The position numbers and the translations under genes were made by a program. Shown piece by piece: positions 55,383 to 64,000 of a stretch of 64,000 nt of DNA. Under the pieces are notes generated by a model. That model ran no database searches and had not been told where the DNA came from. It saw nothing but the letters and a program-made list of their open reading frames with translations. Position 1 is the first letter of the stretch. Each line of letters begins with the position of its first letter. The stretch comes from Aquincola tertiaricarbonis (GTDB lineage: Bacteria; Pseudomonadota; Gammaproteobacteria; Burkholderiales; Burkholderiaceae_C): assembly GCF_023573145.1 (NCBI RefSeq), contig NZ_CP097636.1, positions 806,001-870,000 on the forward strand, in the 5' to 3' direction.

Positions 55383-56510
55383 ATGAAGATCCGCGCTGCC
55401 GTCCTTGAGCGCATGGGGGCCGAACCGCCGTATGCCCGTTCCCGGCCGCTGGCCATCCGCCAGGTGGAGCTGGCGCCGCCCGGCCCCGACGAGGTGTTGG
55501 TCAAGATCGCCGCTGCCGGCCTGTGCCATTCCGACCTCTCGGTGATCAACGGCGACCGGCCGCGGCCGATGCCGATGGCCCTGGGCCATGAAGCCGCCGG
55601 CATCGTCGAAGCCCTGGGCCCGGGCGTGCGCGACCTGGCGGTGGGCGACCATGTGGTGGTGGTTTTCGTGCCCAGCTGCGGCCACTGCGCACCCTGTGCC
55701 GAAGGCCGGCCCGCGCTGTGTGAACCCGGCGCCGCGGCCAATGGCGCCGGCACGCTGCTGTCGGGCGAGCGCCGGCTGGCCGACGAGGACGGCCGGCCGC
55801 TGAACCACCACCTGGGCTGCTCGGTGTTCGCGGAATACGCCACCGTGTCGCGCCGCTCGCTGGTCAAGGTGGACAAGGCCGTGCCGCTGGAAGAGGCGGC
55901 GCTGTTCGGCTGCGCGGTGCTCACCGGCGTGGGCGCCGTGGTCAACACCGCCAAGGTCAGCGCTGGCGCCTCCACCGCCGTCATCGGTCTCGGGGGCGTG
56001 GGCCTGGCGGCGGTGCTGGGCGCGCATGCGGCCGGTGCGCGGCAGATCGTGGCCATCGACCTGTCGGACGCCAAGCTGGAAGAAGCACTGCGCCTGGGGG
56101 CCACCCATGCGGTGAACGCCGGCGCGGCCGATGCCGCCGAGCAGGTGAAGGCGCTGAGCGATGGCGGCGTGGAATTCGCATTCGAGTTCGCCGGTGCGGT
56201 GCGGGCGCTGGACCTGGCCTGGCGCATCACCCGCCGCGGCGGCGGCACCATCACCGCCGGCCTGCCGCCGCCGGGCGCGGCCTTCGCGCTGCCGGCCGTC
56301 AGCCTGGTGGCGGAGGAGCGCACGCTGCGCGGCAGCTACATCGGCACCTGCGTGCCTTCGCGTGACATTCCGCGCTACATGGCGCTGTACCGCCAGGGCC
56401 GGCTGCCGGTGAACCGGCTGCTCAGCGGCCGGCTGGCGCTGGACGAGATCAACGAAGGCTTCGACCGCCTGCACGAGGGCAAGGCGGTGCGGCAGGTGGT
56501 GGTGTTCTAG
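55383..56510 (+). CDS. Zinc-dependent alcohol dehydrogenase (MDR family)
   Basis: A 375-aa zinc-containing medium-chain dehydrogenase. The catalytic zinc ligands are in GLCHSDLS and GHEAAGIVE. The structural-zinc loop has four cysteines (CGHCAPCAEGRPALC). The NAD-binding Rossmann motif is GLGGVGLAA, followed by the acidic ID pair in VAIDLSD, favouring NAD over NADP. It is close to the formaldehyde/aryl-alcohol dehydrogenase branch (VPSCGHC, then the insert LLSGERRL). Substrate unknown. A perfect hairpin covers its ribosome binding site. Repeat copy F begins right at its stop codon. Confidence 0.93.
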   Translation: MKIRAAVLERMGAEPPYARSRPLAIRQVELAPPGPDEVLVKIAAAGLCHSDLSVINGDRPRPMPMALGHEAAGIVEALGPGVRDLAVGDHVVVVFVPSCGHCAPCAEGRPALCEPGAAANGAGTLLSGERRLADEDGRPLNHHLGCSVFAEYATVSRRSLVKVDKAVPLEEAALFGCAVLTGVGAVVNTAKVSAGASTAVIGLGGVGLAAVLGAHAAGARQIVAIDLSDAKLEEALRLGATHAVNAGAADAAEQVKALSDGGVEFAFEFAGAVRALDLAWRITRRGGGTITAGLPPPGAAFALPAVSLVAEERTLRGSYIGTCVPSRDIPRYMALYRQGRLPVNRLLSGRLALDEINEGFDRLHEGKAVRQVVVF

Positions 56511-56544
56511 GCCCCCAAGCTCACTGCGTTCGCTGCCCCCCAAG
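56511..56544 (-). repeat. Dispersed hairpin repeat copy F, tail half (split by IS110 element)
   Basis: On the minus strand this is GGGGGGCAGCGAACGCAGTGAGC-TTGGGGGC, the conserved tail seen in copies A-E, and it abuts the TAG stop of the dehydrogenase gene. The matching head half lies at 57727-57765. The break is in the second hairpin, between CCCCCT and TGGGGGG. Confidence 0.85.
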
Positions 56545-56559
56545 CAACTGTGTTCGAAG

Positions 56560-57722
<1,163 letters not shown>

Positions 57723-57726
57723 CAAG

Positions 57727-57765
57727 GGGGCGCACCCGCCCTTGGGGCGGCCCGGCGGGCGGGTG
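57727..57765 (-). repeat. Dispersed hairpin repeat copy F, head half
   Basis: On the minus strand: arm CACCCGCCC, constant loop GCCGGGCCGCCCCAA, arm GGGCGGGTG (57733-57765), then CGCCCC up to the IS110 junction. The arm type equals copy A. It ends 4 bp before the stop codon of the S4-domain gene. Confidence 0.85.
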
Positions 57766-57769
57766 GAGG

Positions 57770-58024
57770 CTAACCGCCCTGTTCAGGCAGCTCGTCCTCG
57801 CCGGGCATGCCGGTGGTCACGCGGATGCGTTCCGGGCCCACCTGCACCACCTGGCCGGCGCGGATCTTGGCGGTCTTGCGCAGCTCCACCGCGCCGTCCA
57901 CCTGCACCAGGCCGTCGGCCACCATGAGCTTGGCGGCGCCGCCGCTGTGGGCGATGCCGGCCACCTTCAGCAGGTTGTCCAGCGTGATGTAGTCGCCGCG
58001 CAGCGGAATCTGGGTGTCGGGCAT
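57770..58024 (-). CDS. S4-domain RNA-binding protein, YbcJ type
   Basis: An 84-aa protein that is essentially one S4 domain: ITLDNLLKVAGIAHSGGAAKLMVADGLVQVDG in parts (LDNLLKVAG, GGAAKLMVADGLVQVDG), then ELRKTAKIRAGQVVQV. YbcJ-like proteins bind RNA; the target is not established. It is 31 bp after the HDOD gene on the same strand, so likely co-transcribed. Confidence 0.9.
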   Translation of the reverse strand: MPDTQIPLRGDYITLDNLLKVAGIAHSGGAAKLMVADGLVQVDGAVELRKTAKIRAGQVVQVGPERIRVTTGMPGEDELPEQGG

Positions 58025-58055
58025 GCCTCATTGTGGCAGCCCGGACATCCATCGG

Positions 58056-59045
58056 TCAGGCCGCGGGCTGCAGCAGCGGCGCCTCGGGCAGCGCAACGGT
58101 CATGATCGGTGCCAGCACGGCGATCGTGGCCTCGCGGTCGGCCAATGCCAGCGCGGCGGCCAGCGGCGAGCGGGCGGGTTCCAGACCCTGCGCCAGAATG
58201 TCTTCGCCCAGCGCGGTGAGTGAGGCGCTGATCTGCCAGCCCGCGGCGGCGCGGCCGAAGAGCTTGTCCTTGCGCAGCACCAGCTGCTGCACGAAGGCCT
58301 GGCTGAAGGGCGTGCTCACGCCGCCGTCCATGCGGTCGAAGGCGCGCCAGGCAATCGACCAGCCGGCGTTGTGCATCAGCCCGGCCAGGTAGCCCTCGAA
58401 GGGTTCCAGGCCGCGCTGCCCGGCCAGCGCGGCGCACAGCACCGCCTTGCGCTCGCCGTGCTCCCACAGGCGCGGCGCGGCACGGGCCGACAGGCGGCCA
58501 CCCTGGCCTTCGTACAGCGGCTTCAGCACCACACGGGCGATGGCGCGCTGCACGCCATCGGCGCCCAGTGCGGCCACCGCCTGCGACAGGTCGGAGACGG
58601 CATGGCTGGCGCGCTGGCGGTAGTGCGCGGTGTTGGCCAGGCGCAGCACTTCGGCCGTCAGCTGCACGTCCTTGGTGATGCGCTCGGTCACGGCGGCCAG
58701 CGGCAAGTCGTCCTGGCGCAACAGATTGAGCAGCTGCGGCACCACCGCGGGCGTGCGCGGCAGCAGGTCGGCCGGCGTCTGCGGGTCGGCCAGCAGCGTG
58801 TCCAGGTGGCGCAGCGCGCGCAGCTCACGCGGGCCGATCGGCGTTTCGCGCGAGGGGGCGCTGTCCTGCAGCCACTCGACGAAGGGCGCGCTCAGGTCCG
58901 CCGGCAGGGCGGGCGCGGGAAACGGGGTGACGGTGGGGCGCGCGGCCGGTTCTGCGGCGGCGGGGGCGACGAGGGCAGCAGCCCCGCGCGGGTGGGTACG
59001 GCGACCGGTTAGACCGGACAGCATCACGGCCAGCCAATTCCTCAT
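58056..59045 (-). CDS. HDOD-domain signalling protein
   Basis: A 329-aa protein. An N-terminal hydrophobic stretch (MRNWLAVMLSGL) is followed by an Ala/Pro-rich linker to about residue 55. The HDOD domain covers about residues 95-310: AVVPQLLNLLRQDDLPLAAVTERITKDVQLTAEVLRLANTAHYRQ in parts, then HAVSDLSQAVAALGADGVQ and GLMHNAGWSIAW. HDOD domains are HD-related without the metal-binding HD pair and often act in chemotaxis or surface signalling. The ATG at 59045 has a GGGAG site. It diverges from the ABC exporter gene across a 314-bp spacer. Confidence 0.9.
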   Translation of the reverse strand: MRNWLAVMLSGLTGRRTHPRGAAALVAPAAAEPAARPTVTPFPAPALPADLSAPFVEWLQDSAPSRETPIGPRELRALRHLDTLLADPQTPADLLPRTPAVVPQLLNLLRQDDLPLAAVTERITKDVQLTAEVLRLANTAHYRQRASHAVSDLSQAVAALGADGVQRAIARVVLKPLYEGQGGRLSARAAPRLWEHGERKAVLCAALAGQRGLEPFEGYLAGLMHNAGWSIAWRAFDRMDGGVSTPFSQAFVQQLVLRKDKLFGRAAAGWQISASLTALGEDILAQGLEPARSPLAAALALADREATIAVLAPIMTVALPEAPLLQPAA

Positions 59046-59359
59046 GCCAAAACTCCCTTGCTTGTGTTTGCAATTGTCAGCCACGCAACCGGGGGTGGGG
59101 CGAATCCGCACCCCCTAGGCCGGCGTTGCCAACTGAGACAAAGTTGGCATTCCGTGGCCGAGAAAACGTGAATAGCGCCCGGCTGCGGACATGCACGGTG
59201 AGGCGCCGCCCGACCACCACGGCGCCTTTTCCCTGGGATCTTCGGCGCGCGGCCGGCCGGATAAAGTCGCGGCTCTGCTTTCCGGCCGCCCGGCCGCACC
59301 AGCCCTGTGACAACCTGCCGCCGCCCGCACCCGGGCCGGCCGCACCAGGAGCGCTTCGC
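59046..59359. other. 314-bp divergent spacer between HDOD and ABC exporter genes
   Basis: No gene is supported here. It holds a perfect 8-bp inverted repeat, TGCCAACT (59127-59134) / AGTTGGCA (59142-59149) with a 7-nt spacer, which could be an operator. The exporter side is GC-rich with several short palindromes of CCGGCCGG type. An open frame continuing the exporter upstream to 59126 exists but lacks family sequence. No clear promoter hexamers were found. Confidence 0.4.
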
Positions 59360-61216
59360 TTGCTGCACTTTTTCGAGAAGCTCGTCCATCCCTACCCGGA
59401 GGCCGAGCCCACGCTGCCACCGCGGCGGTTTTTTGCCTTCCTGTGGGCCTGCACCGAAGGCATCCGCCCCTGGCTGCTGCTGATGACGCTGGCCAGCGGG
59501 CTGATCGGCGCCTTCGAGGCCGGCCTCTTCGCCATCCTCGGCGGCGTGGTGGACTGGCTGTCCACCACCGCGCCCGACCGGCTGTGGGCCGACCAGGGCC
59601 ACATGCTGCTGCTGCTGGCGGCGGTGATGGCCGCCAGCGTGCTGCTGGTGGGCGTGCAGTCGGCGCTCAAGCACCAGAGCATGGCGGGCAACTTCCCGAT
59701 GCTGCTGCGCTGGAACTTCCATCGGCTGATGCTCGGCCAGAGCATGCACTTCTACCAGGATGAGTTCGCCGGCCGCATCGCCACCAAGGTGATGCAGACC
59801 GCGCTGGCGGTGCGTGACACCTGGATGATCCTGTGCGAACTGATGGTGTTCGTGATCATCTATTTCGTCACCATTCTGGCCACGCTGGGCAGCTTCAGCG
59901 GCTGGCTGATGCTGCCGTTCGCTGGCTGGGTGGCGCTGTACGCGGCGGCGGTGTGGTACTTCGTGCCGCGGCTGGCCAAGGTGTCGCAGGCACAGGCCGA
60001 CGCCCGCTCGCTGATGACCGGCCGCATCACCGATGCGTACACCAACATCGCCACCGTCAAGCTGTTTTCGCATAGCCAGCGCGAGGCCGGCTACGCCCGC
60101 GCCGCGATGCGCGAGTTCATGGTCACCGTGCACGGCCAGATGCGGCTGGTGACGGGCTTCGAGATCGTCAACCATGCGCTGAGCATGCTGCTGATCGCGG
60201 CCACCGCCGGCGCGGCGCTGTGGTTGTGGACCCAGGGCCACGCCACCGTGGGCGCTCTGGCGGCGGCCACCGCGATGGCCCTGCGGTTGAACGGCATCTC
60301 GCATTGGGTGATGTGGGAAATGGCCTCGCTGTTCGAGCACATCGGCACCGTGCGCGACGGCATCAACACCCTGGGCCGGCCGCGCACGGTGCTGGACGCG
60401 CCCGACGCCCGGCCGCTGCAGGTGGCGCAGGGCGAGATCCGCTTCGAGCATGTGAGCTTCGGCTACGGGGGTGACAAGCGTGTGATCGACGAGCTGAACC
60501 TGCTGATCCGCCCGGGCGAGAAGGTGGGGCTGGTCGGCCGCTCGGGCGCGGGCAAGAGCACCATCGTCAACCTGCTGCTGCGGCTCTATGACGTGGAGAG
60601 CGGGCGCATCCTGGTGGACGGCCAGGACATCGCCCACACCACGCAGGACAGCCTGCGGGCGCAGGTGGGCATGGTCACGCAGGACACGGCGCTGCTGCAC
60701 CGGTCGGTGCGCGACAACATCCTGTACGGCCGCCCCGACGCCGACGACGCCGCCATGGTGTCGGCCGCGCAGCGGGCCGAGGCGCATGACTTCATCCAGG
60801 GGCTGACCGACCCCAAGGGCCGCAGCGGCTACGAGGCCCACGTCGGTGAGCGCGGCGTCAAGCTTTCGGGCGGGCAGCGCCAGCGCATCGCCATCGCGCG
60901 CGTGATGCTGAAGGATGCACCCATCCTGCTGCTGGACGAAGCGACCAGTGCGCTGGATTCCGAGGTGGAAGCCGCCATCCAGCAAAGCCTGTACAAGCTG
61001 ATGGAGGGCAAGACGGTGGTGGCCATCGCGCACCGGCTGTCCACCATCGCGGCGATGGACCGGCTGATCGTGCTGGACAAGGGCCGCATCGTGGAGCAGG
61101 GCGACCACCGTTCGCTGCTCGCGCAGGGCGGTCTGTACGCCCGGCTGTGGGCGCACCAGAGCGGCGGCTTCCTGGGTGAGGAGGCGGAGGAGCCGGAGGA
61201 AGTCGGCGCCGGCTGA
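59360..61216 (+). CDS. ABC exporter (fused permease-ATPase), MsbA-like
   Basis: A 618-aa type I ABC exporter half-transporter. I start at the TTG at 59360, which has AGGAG 8 bp upstream and gives the family N-terminus LHFFEKLVHPYPEAEP. Six membrane helices fill about residues 30-330. The ATPase has Walker A GRSGAGKST, signature KLSGGQRQRIAIARVML and Walker B ILLLDEATSALDSE, with the switch His in AIAHRLST. It probably works as a homodimer. This Burkholderiales subgroup has no settled substrate; lipid, peptide or drug export are possible. Confidence 0.93.
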   Translation: MLHFFEKLVHPYPEAEPTLPPRRFFAFLWACTEGIRPWLLLMTLASGLIGAFEAGLFAILGGVVDWLSTTAPDRLWADQGHMLLLLAAVMAASVLLVGVQSALKHQSMAGNFPMLLRWNFHRLMLGQSMHFYQDEFAGRIATKVMQTALAVRDTWMILCELMVFVIIYFVTILATLGSFSGWLMLPFAGWVALYAAAVWYFVPRLAKVSQAQADARSLMTGRITDAYTNIATVKLFSHSQREAGYARAAMREFMVTVHGQMRLVTGFEIVNHALSMLLIAATAGAALWLWTQGHATVGALAAATAMALRLNGISHWVMWEMASLFEHIGTVRDGINTLGRPRTVLDAPDARPLQVAQGEIRFEHVSFGYGGDKRVIDELNLLIRPGEKVGLVGRSGAGKSTIVNLLLRLYDVESGRILVDGQDIAHTTQDSLRAQVGMVTQDTALLHRSVRDNILYGRPDADDAAMVSAAQRAEAHDFIQGLTDPKGRSGYEAHVGERGVKLSGGQRQRIAIARVMLKDAPILLLDEATSALDSEVEAAIQQSLYKLMEGKTVVAIAHRLSTIAAMDRLIVLDKGRIVEQGDHRSLLAQGGLYARLWAHQSGGFLGEEAEEPEEVGAG

Positions 61217-61217
61217 C

Positions 61218-61240
61218 AGCGGCGCGGGCCGCCCGCCGCT
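61218..61240 (+). terminator. GC-rich hairpin after the ABC exporter gene
   Basis: AGCGGCG (61218-61224) pairs with CGCCGCT (61234-61240) across a 9-nt loop, starting 2 bp past the exporter stop. No T-run follows, so termination would be weak or Rho-assisted. Confidence 0.3.
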
Positions 61241-61301
61241 ACTGTCGGCGGCGCTGCCTCCCTAGGCTGGAGACTCTTTTCACCAGCCAAGGAGACAGCC
61301 C

Positions 61302-61712
61302 ATGGGCACCAGCAGCATTCTTGGCGGCACGCCGGCCCCCTCGCAGGCCGAAGGCCGCGACGTGGACGCACTCGGCCCCAGCGACAGCTCGGACAGCGGC
61401 AGCGACGTCCAGGGCGAGCGCTTGGCCGCTACCGAGTCGGACGACGGCGACTTCATGCACGCCACCCCGGCGGTGCAGCACAGCGACAGCGATGCCGGCG
61501 GTACCGGCGAACGCGGTTCGGCGATCCCCGGCGAGGACGCGGCCGGCGCCGACATCGGCACCGACCACATCGAGACCCTCGGCGGCGGCGACGACGCGCT
61601 GGACGACGCGGTGTCGCTGGACGCCGACGAAGAGCTGGAGGCGCTGGCCGCCGACAACAGCGCGGACCCGAGCGACCCGGACATCGACGCCGACAACCGG
61701 CCCGACGCCTGA
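61302..61712 (+). CDS. Highly acidic protein of unknown function
   Basis: A 136-aa protein. By hand count it has about 26 Asp and 9 Glu against 4 Arg and no Lys, so it is very acidic and probably disordered. Low-complexity runs such as DSSDSGSD and DADEELEA recur; no cysteine, no signal peptide, no membrane segment. A good AAGGAG site 8 bp before the ATG and codon usage like its neighbours support a real gene. Nothing I recognise gives a function; a counter-ion or binding role for a basic partner is speculation. It converges on glnS with a 29-bp gap. Confidence 0.72.
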   Translation: MGTSSILGGTPAPSQAEGRDVDALGPSDSSDSGSDVQGERLAATESDDGDFMHATPAVQHSDSDAGGTGERGSAIPGEDAAGADIGTDHIETLGGGDDALDDAVSLDADEELEALAADNSADPSDPDIDADNRPDA

Positions 61713-61741
61713 AGCCACGTGGAGGACGCGCTCCCGGGCGG

Positions 61742-63478
61742 CTACTTCGCCCAGGTGTCCTTGAGGCCGGTGACCTTGTTGAACACCGGCTGCTCGGCGC
61801 TGTGGTCTTGCAGGTCGGCCACGAAGTACCCATGCCGCTCGAACTGGAAGCGGCTTTCCGGCGCGGCGCCGCGCAGCGAGGGCTCCAGGTAGGCCTGCAC
61901 CACCCGCTTGCTGTCGGGATTCAGCTCGGCGGCCAGTTCACCTTCACCGGGGTGGGGCACGGCAAATAGGCGGTCGTACAGCCGCACCTCGGCTGCCAGC
62001 GCATCGTGTGCGCCCACCCAGCTGATCACGCCCTTGGTCTTCACGCTATCGGCACCCGGGGTGCCGCTGCGGGTGTCAGGAATCAGCTCGGCCTGCACCT
62101 CGGTCACGGTACCGTCGGCATCGGCCGTGTGGCCGGTGCAGCGCACCACGTAGCCGTACTTCAGCCGCACCACCGCGCCGGGTGACAGCCGGTGGTAGCC
62201 CTTGGGCGGCACGGCCTGGAAGTCTTCGCGCTCGATCCACACCTCGGGCCCCAGGCTGAAGGCGCGGCGGCCGCGTTCGGGCTGGGCCGGGTGCACCGGT
62301 GCATCGCAGGGCAGGGTCTGGCCGGCGCCGATCACCTCGTCCCAGTTGGTCAGGCGCAGCTTCAGCGGGTCCAGCACCGCCATCGCGCGCGCGGCCTTGG
62401 GGTCCAGGTCGTCGCGCAGCGCGATGTCCAGGTTGCTGTAGTCGATCCAGCCGCCGGCCTTGCTGACGCCGCTGCGTTCGCAGAACAGCTTCAGCGCTTC
62501 GGGCGTGTAGCCACGGCGGCGCAGGCCCACCAGCGTGGGCATGCGGGGGTCGTCCCAGCCCGTCACATGGCCTTCTTCCACCAGCTGGCGCAGCTTGCGC
62601 TTGCTGGTGATCACATAGGTGAGGTTGAGCCGCGCGAACTCGTACTGTTTGGGCAGCGGCGCTTCCAGCAGCCCCAGCTTGGCCAGGTTGTCCAGCAGCC
62701 AGTCGTAGAACGGGCGCTGGTCTTCGAATTCCAGCGTGCAGATGCTGTGGGTGATGTGCTCCAGCGCGTCCTCGATCGGGTGCGCGAAGGTGTACATCGG
62801 GTAGATGCACCAGGTGTCGCCGGTGTTGTGGTGCGTGGCGTGCTTGATGCGGTAGAGGGCCGGGTCGCGCAGGTTGATGTTGGGCGACGCCATGTCGATC
62901 TTGGCGCGCAGCACCATCGCGCCGTCGGGGTGCTGGCCTTCGCGCATCTCGCGCAGGCGGGCCACGTTCTCTTCAGGGCTGCGGCTGCGGAAGGGGCTGT
63001 CGACGCCCGGCCGGCTGAAGTCGCCGCGGTTGGCGCGCATCTGCTCGGGCGTCTGCTCGTCCACGTAGGCCAGGCCGGCGCTCACCAGTGCCTCGGCCGC
63101 GCGGTACATGAAGTCGAAGTAGTTGCTGGCGTAGAACAGGTGCGACTTGCCGTGCGCCTGCCAGTCCCAGCCCAGCCACTTCACGGCTTCCACGATACCG
63201 TCGACGTACTCCTGCTCTTCCTTCTCGGGGTTGGTGTCGTCGAAGCGCAGGTGGCACACGCCGCCGTACTCCTGCGCCAGGCTGAAGTTCAGCCAGATGC
63301 TCTTGGCGTGGCCGATGTGCAGGTAACCGTTGGGTTCGGGCGGAAACCGGGTGCGGATCGCGGCCGGGTCGTGCCGGGCGGCGTAGGCGCCGGCTTCCAG
63401 GTCGCGTTCGATCACGCTGCGCAGGAAGTTGCTGGCAGCGGGCTTGTTGCTGGTGTTGTCGTCGTGGGGTGCAGCCAT
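61742..63478 (-). CDS. glnS: Glutamine-tRNA ligase
   Basis: A 578-aa class I synthetase that charges tRNA(Gln) directly. The N-terminus has TRFPPEPNGYLHIGHAKSIWLNF, including the HIGH motif, and RFDDTNPEKEEQEY. The KMSKS-like motif is VITSKRKL. The C-terminal anticodon-binding beta barrels include EVWIEREDFQ and VQAELIPDTRSG. Length matches E. coli GlnS. A TAGAAT box lies 5 bp upstream of the ATG on the minus strand, so the mRNA may have a very short leader. Confidence 0.97.
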   Translation of the reverse strand: MAAPHDDNTSNKPAASNFLRSVIERDLEAGAYAARHDPAAIRTRFPPEPNGYLHIGHAKSIWLNFSLAQEYGGVCHLRFDDTNPEKEEQEYVDGIVEAVKWLGWDWQAHGKSHLFYASNYFDFMYRAAEALVSAGLAYVDEQTPEQMRANRGDFSRPGVDSPFRSRSPEENVARLREMREGQHPDGAMVLRAKIDMASPNINLRDPALYRIKHATHHNTGDTWCIYPMYTFAHPIEDALEHITHSICTLEFEDQRPFYDWLLDNLAKLGLLEAPLPKQYEFARLNLTYVITSKRKLRQLVEEGHVTGWDDPRMPTLVGLRRRGYTPEALKLFCERSGVSKAGGWIDYSNLDIALRDDLDPKAARAMAVLDPLKLRLTNWDEVIGAGQTLPCDAPVHPAQPERGRRAFSLGPEVWIEREDFQAVPPKGYHRLSPGAVVRLKYGYVVRCTGHTADADGTVTEVQAELIPDTRSGTPGADSVKTKGVISWVGAHDALAAEVRLYDRLFAVPHPGEGELAAELNPDSKRVVQAYLEPSLRGAAPESRFQFERHGYFVADLQDHSAEQPVFNKVTGLKDTWAK

Positions 63479-63592
63479 GAAGGATTCTATGCACGGGCGT
63501 TTTTCGATTGCTTACCAGCGGCAACAGCTGGTGGTGCACCGGCCAGCGCCTGGCGCGTTCAATCAGGGTAGTCACAGATCAGGAGCATCTCC

Positions 63593-64000
63593 ATGAGCCT
63601 TCGCAAGACCTTGAGCGCCGTCACGCTGCTGTCGGCGGGTGTGCTGGCCGCCGGTGCGGCGCAGGCGCGCGACGTGTACTGGTCGGTGGGCATCAATGCG
63701 CCCGTCGCCGGGGTGGGGGTGGGTACCGTCATCTCCAACGCGCCGCCGGCGCGTTACTACTCCCCGCCGCCGGCGCGTTACTACGCGCCGCCCGCGGTGG
63801 TGTACCAGCCCGCGCCGGTGGTGGCCGTGCCGGCCTACCCTGTGTACCAGCCAGCGCCGGTGCTGTATGCGCCGCCGGTGCGCTACTACCGCCCGGCACC
63901 GCCGCCGCCGGCCTACGTGGTTGTGCCGCAGCGCGCGCCGCGCCACTGGCATGGTGGCCGCTGGGCCGACCGTGACGGTGACGGCCGCTGGGACGGCTGG
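63593..64000 (+). CDS. Exported Pro/Tyr-rich protein, 3' end outside the window
   Basis: The frame from the ATG at 63593 (AGGAG site at 63581-63585) stays open to the window edge, giving 136 visible residues. A signal peptide covers about residues 1-25 (SLRKTLSAVTLLSAGVLA, ending AQA). The mature part is Pro/Tyr/Val-rich with recurring short units: PPARYY twice, YQPAPV twice, and PPVRYYRP. It then turns to HWHGGRWADRDGDGRWDGW, where the sequence is cut. Such repeats are common in exported YXXXP-type coat or matrix proteins, but I recognise no named family with certainty. It diverges from glnS. Confidence 0.78.
   Translation, partial: MSLRKTLSAVTLLSAGVLAAGAAQARDVYWSVGINAPVAGVGVGTVISNAPPARYYSPPPARYYAPPAVVYQPAPVVAVPAYPVYQPAPVLYAPPVRYYRPAPPPPAYVVVPQRAPRHWHGGRWADRDGDGRWDGW

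Noticed and set aside
61302..61712. Alternative frame at 61321-61764 as the coding frame
   Set aside because: It is Thr/Pro/Arg-rich, lacks a ribosome binding site and overlaps glnS; the 61302 frame has a good site and ends before glnS.

Overview
The window is about 70% GC, densely packed and codes on both strands. Gene content points to a motile betaproteobacterium of the order Burkholderiales, probably of the Rubrivivax/Leptothrix/Roseateles type (Sphaerotilaceae); that placement is an inference. It rests on DUF3460 next to scpA, PEP-CTERM proteins ending in a PEP-TYALMLGGLA signal, a DUF2917 protein, and an MsbA-like exporter of the Burkholderiales type. No rRNA, tRNA or CRISPR array was seen.

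Layout: 1-8.7 kb holds the end of a hybrid histidine kinase, two tandem GDSL hydrolases with PEP-CTERM tails, scpA-DUF3460, a BamE-like lipoprotein, a SulP anion transporter and a third PEP-CTERM protein (phytase-type esterase-like). 8.7-17.7 kb holds metG, a large surface lipoprotein, two tandem periplasmic glucan (OPG) proteins and apbC/mrp. 17.7-25.4 kb holds an S8 protease with a PEP-CTERM partner, small envelope proteins, dcd, a PAP2 protein lacking its usual nucleophile, and a zinc metallopeptidase. 25.5-30.9 kb is flagellar: flgN-flgM-flgA diverge from flgBCDEF, and the run stops before flgG. 31-46.6 kb holds a retropepsin, yajQ, murB, a kinase paired with a periplasmic sulfite-oxidase-like domain protein, an MFS-SDR pair, a pseudouridine synthase, a TonB receptor, an N-terminally short tannase, a Tim44 protein and ygiQ. 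46.6-56.5 kb holds a BrnTA toxin-antitoxin pair, a threonine/serine dehydratase, a MocR regulator, livMGF without livH or livK, a lipid kinase-phosphoesterase-PAP2 cluster and a zinc alcohol dehydrogenase. The end holds an IS110-family element, S4 and HDOD proteins, an ABC exporter, an acidic protein, glnS and the start of a secreted Pro/Tyr-rich protein.

Two linked observations stand out. First, six copies of a roughly 70-100 bp intergenic repeat have a constant 15-nt loop (GCCGGGCCGCCCCAA) between arms that differ from copy to copy but always remain complementary. The other end of the repeat always lies within a few bases of a stop codon. Second, one copy is split by a 1.18-kb IS110-family element. 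The element's upstream non-coding end can fold into a stem-loop whose two internal-loop arms match the two halves of the split repeat, 7 nt each. That is what a bridge-RNA target-binding loop should look like. Together they suggest an RNA-guided recombinase that targets the tip of a dispersed palindromic repeat.

Several leaders carry possible RNA control elements: a hairpin masking the ribosome binding site of the zinc dehydrogenase, a similar one at the SulP gene, and a terminator-like hairpin before apbC. Inverted repeats lie in the divergent spacers before the TonB receptor and the MocR regulator.
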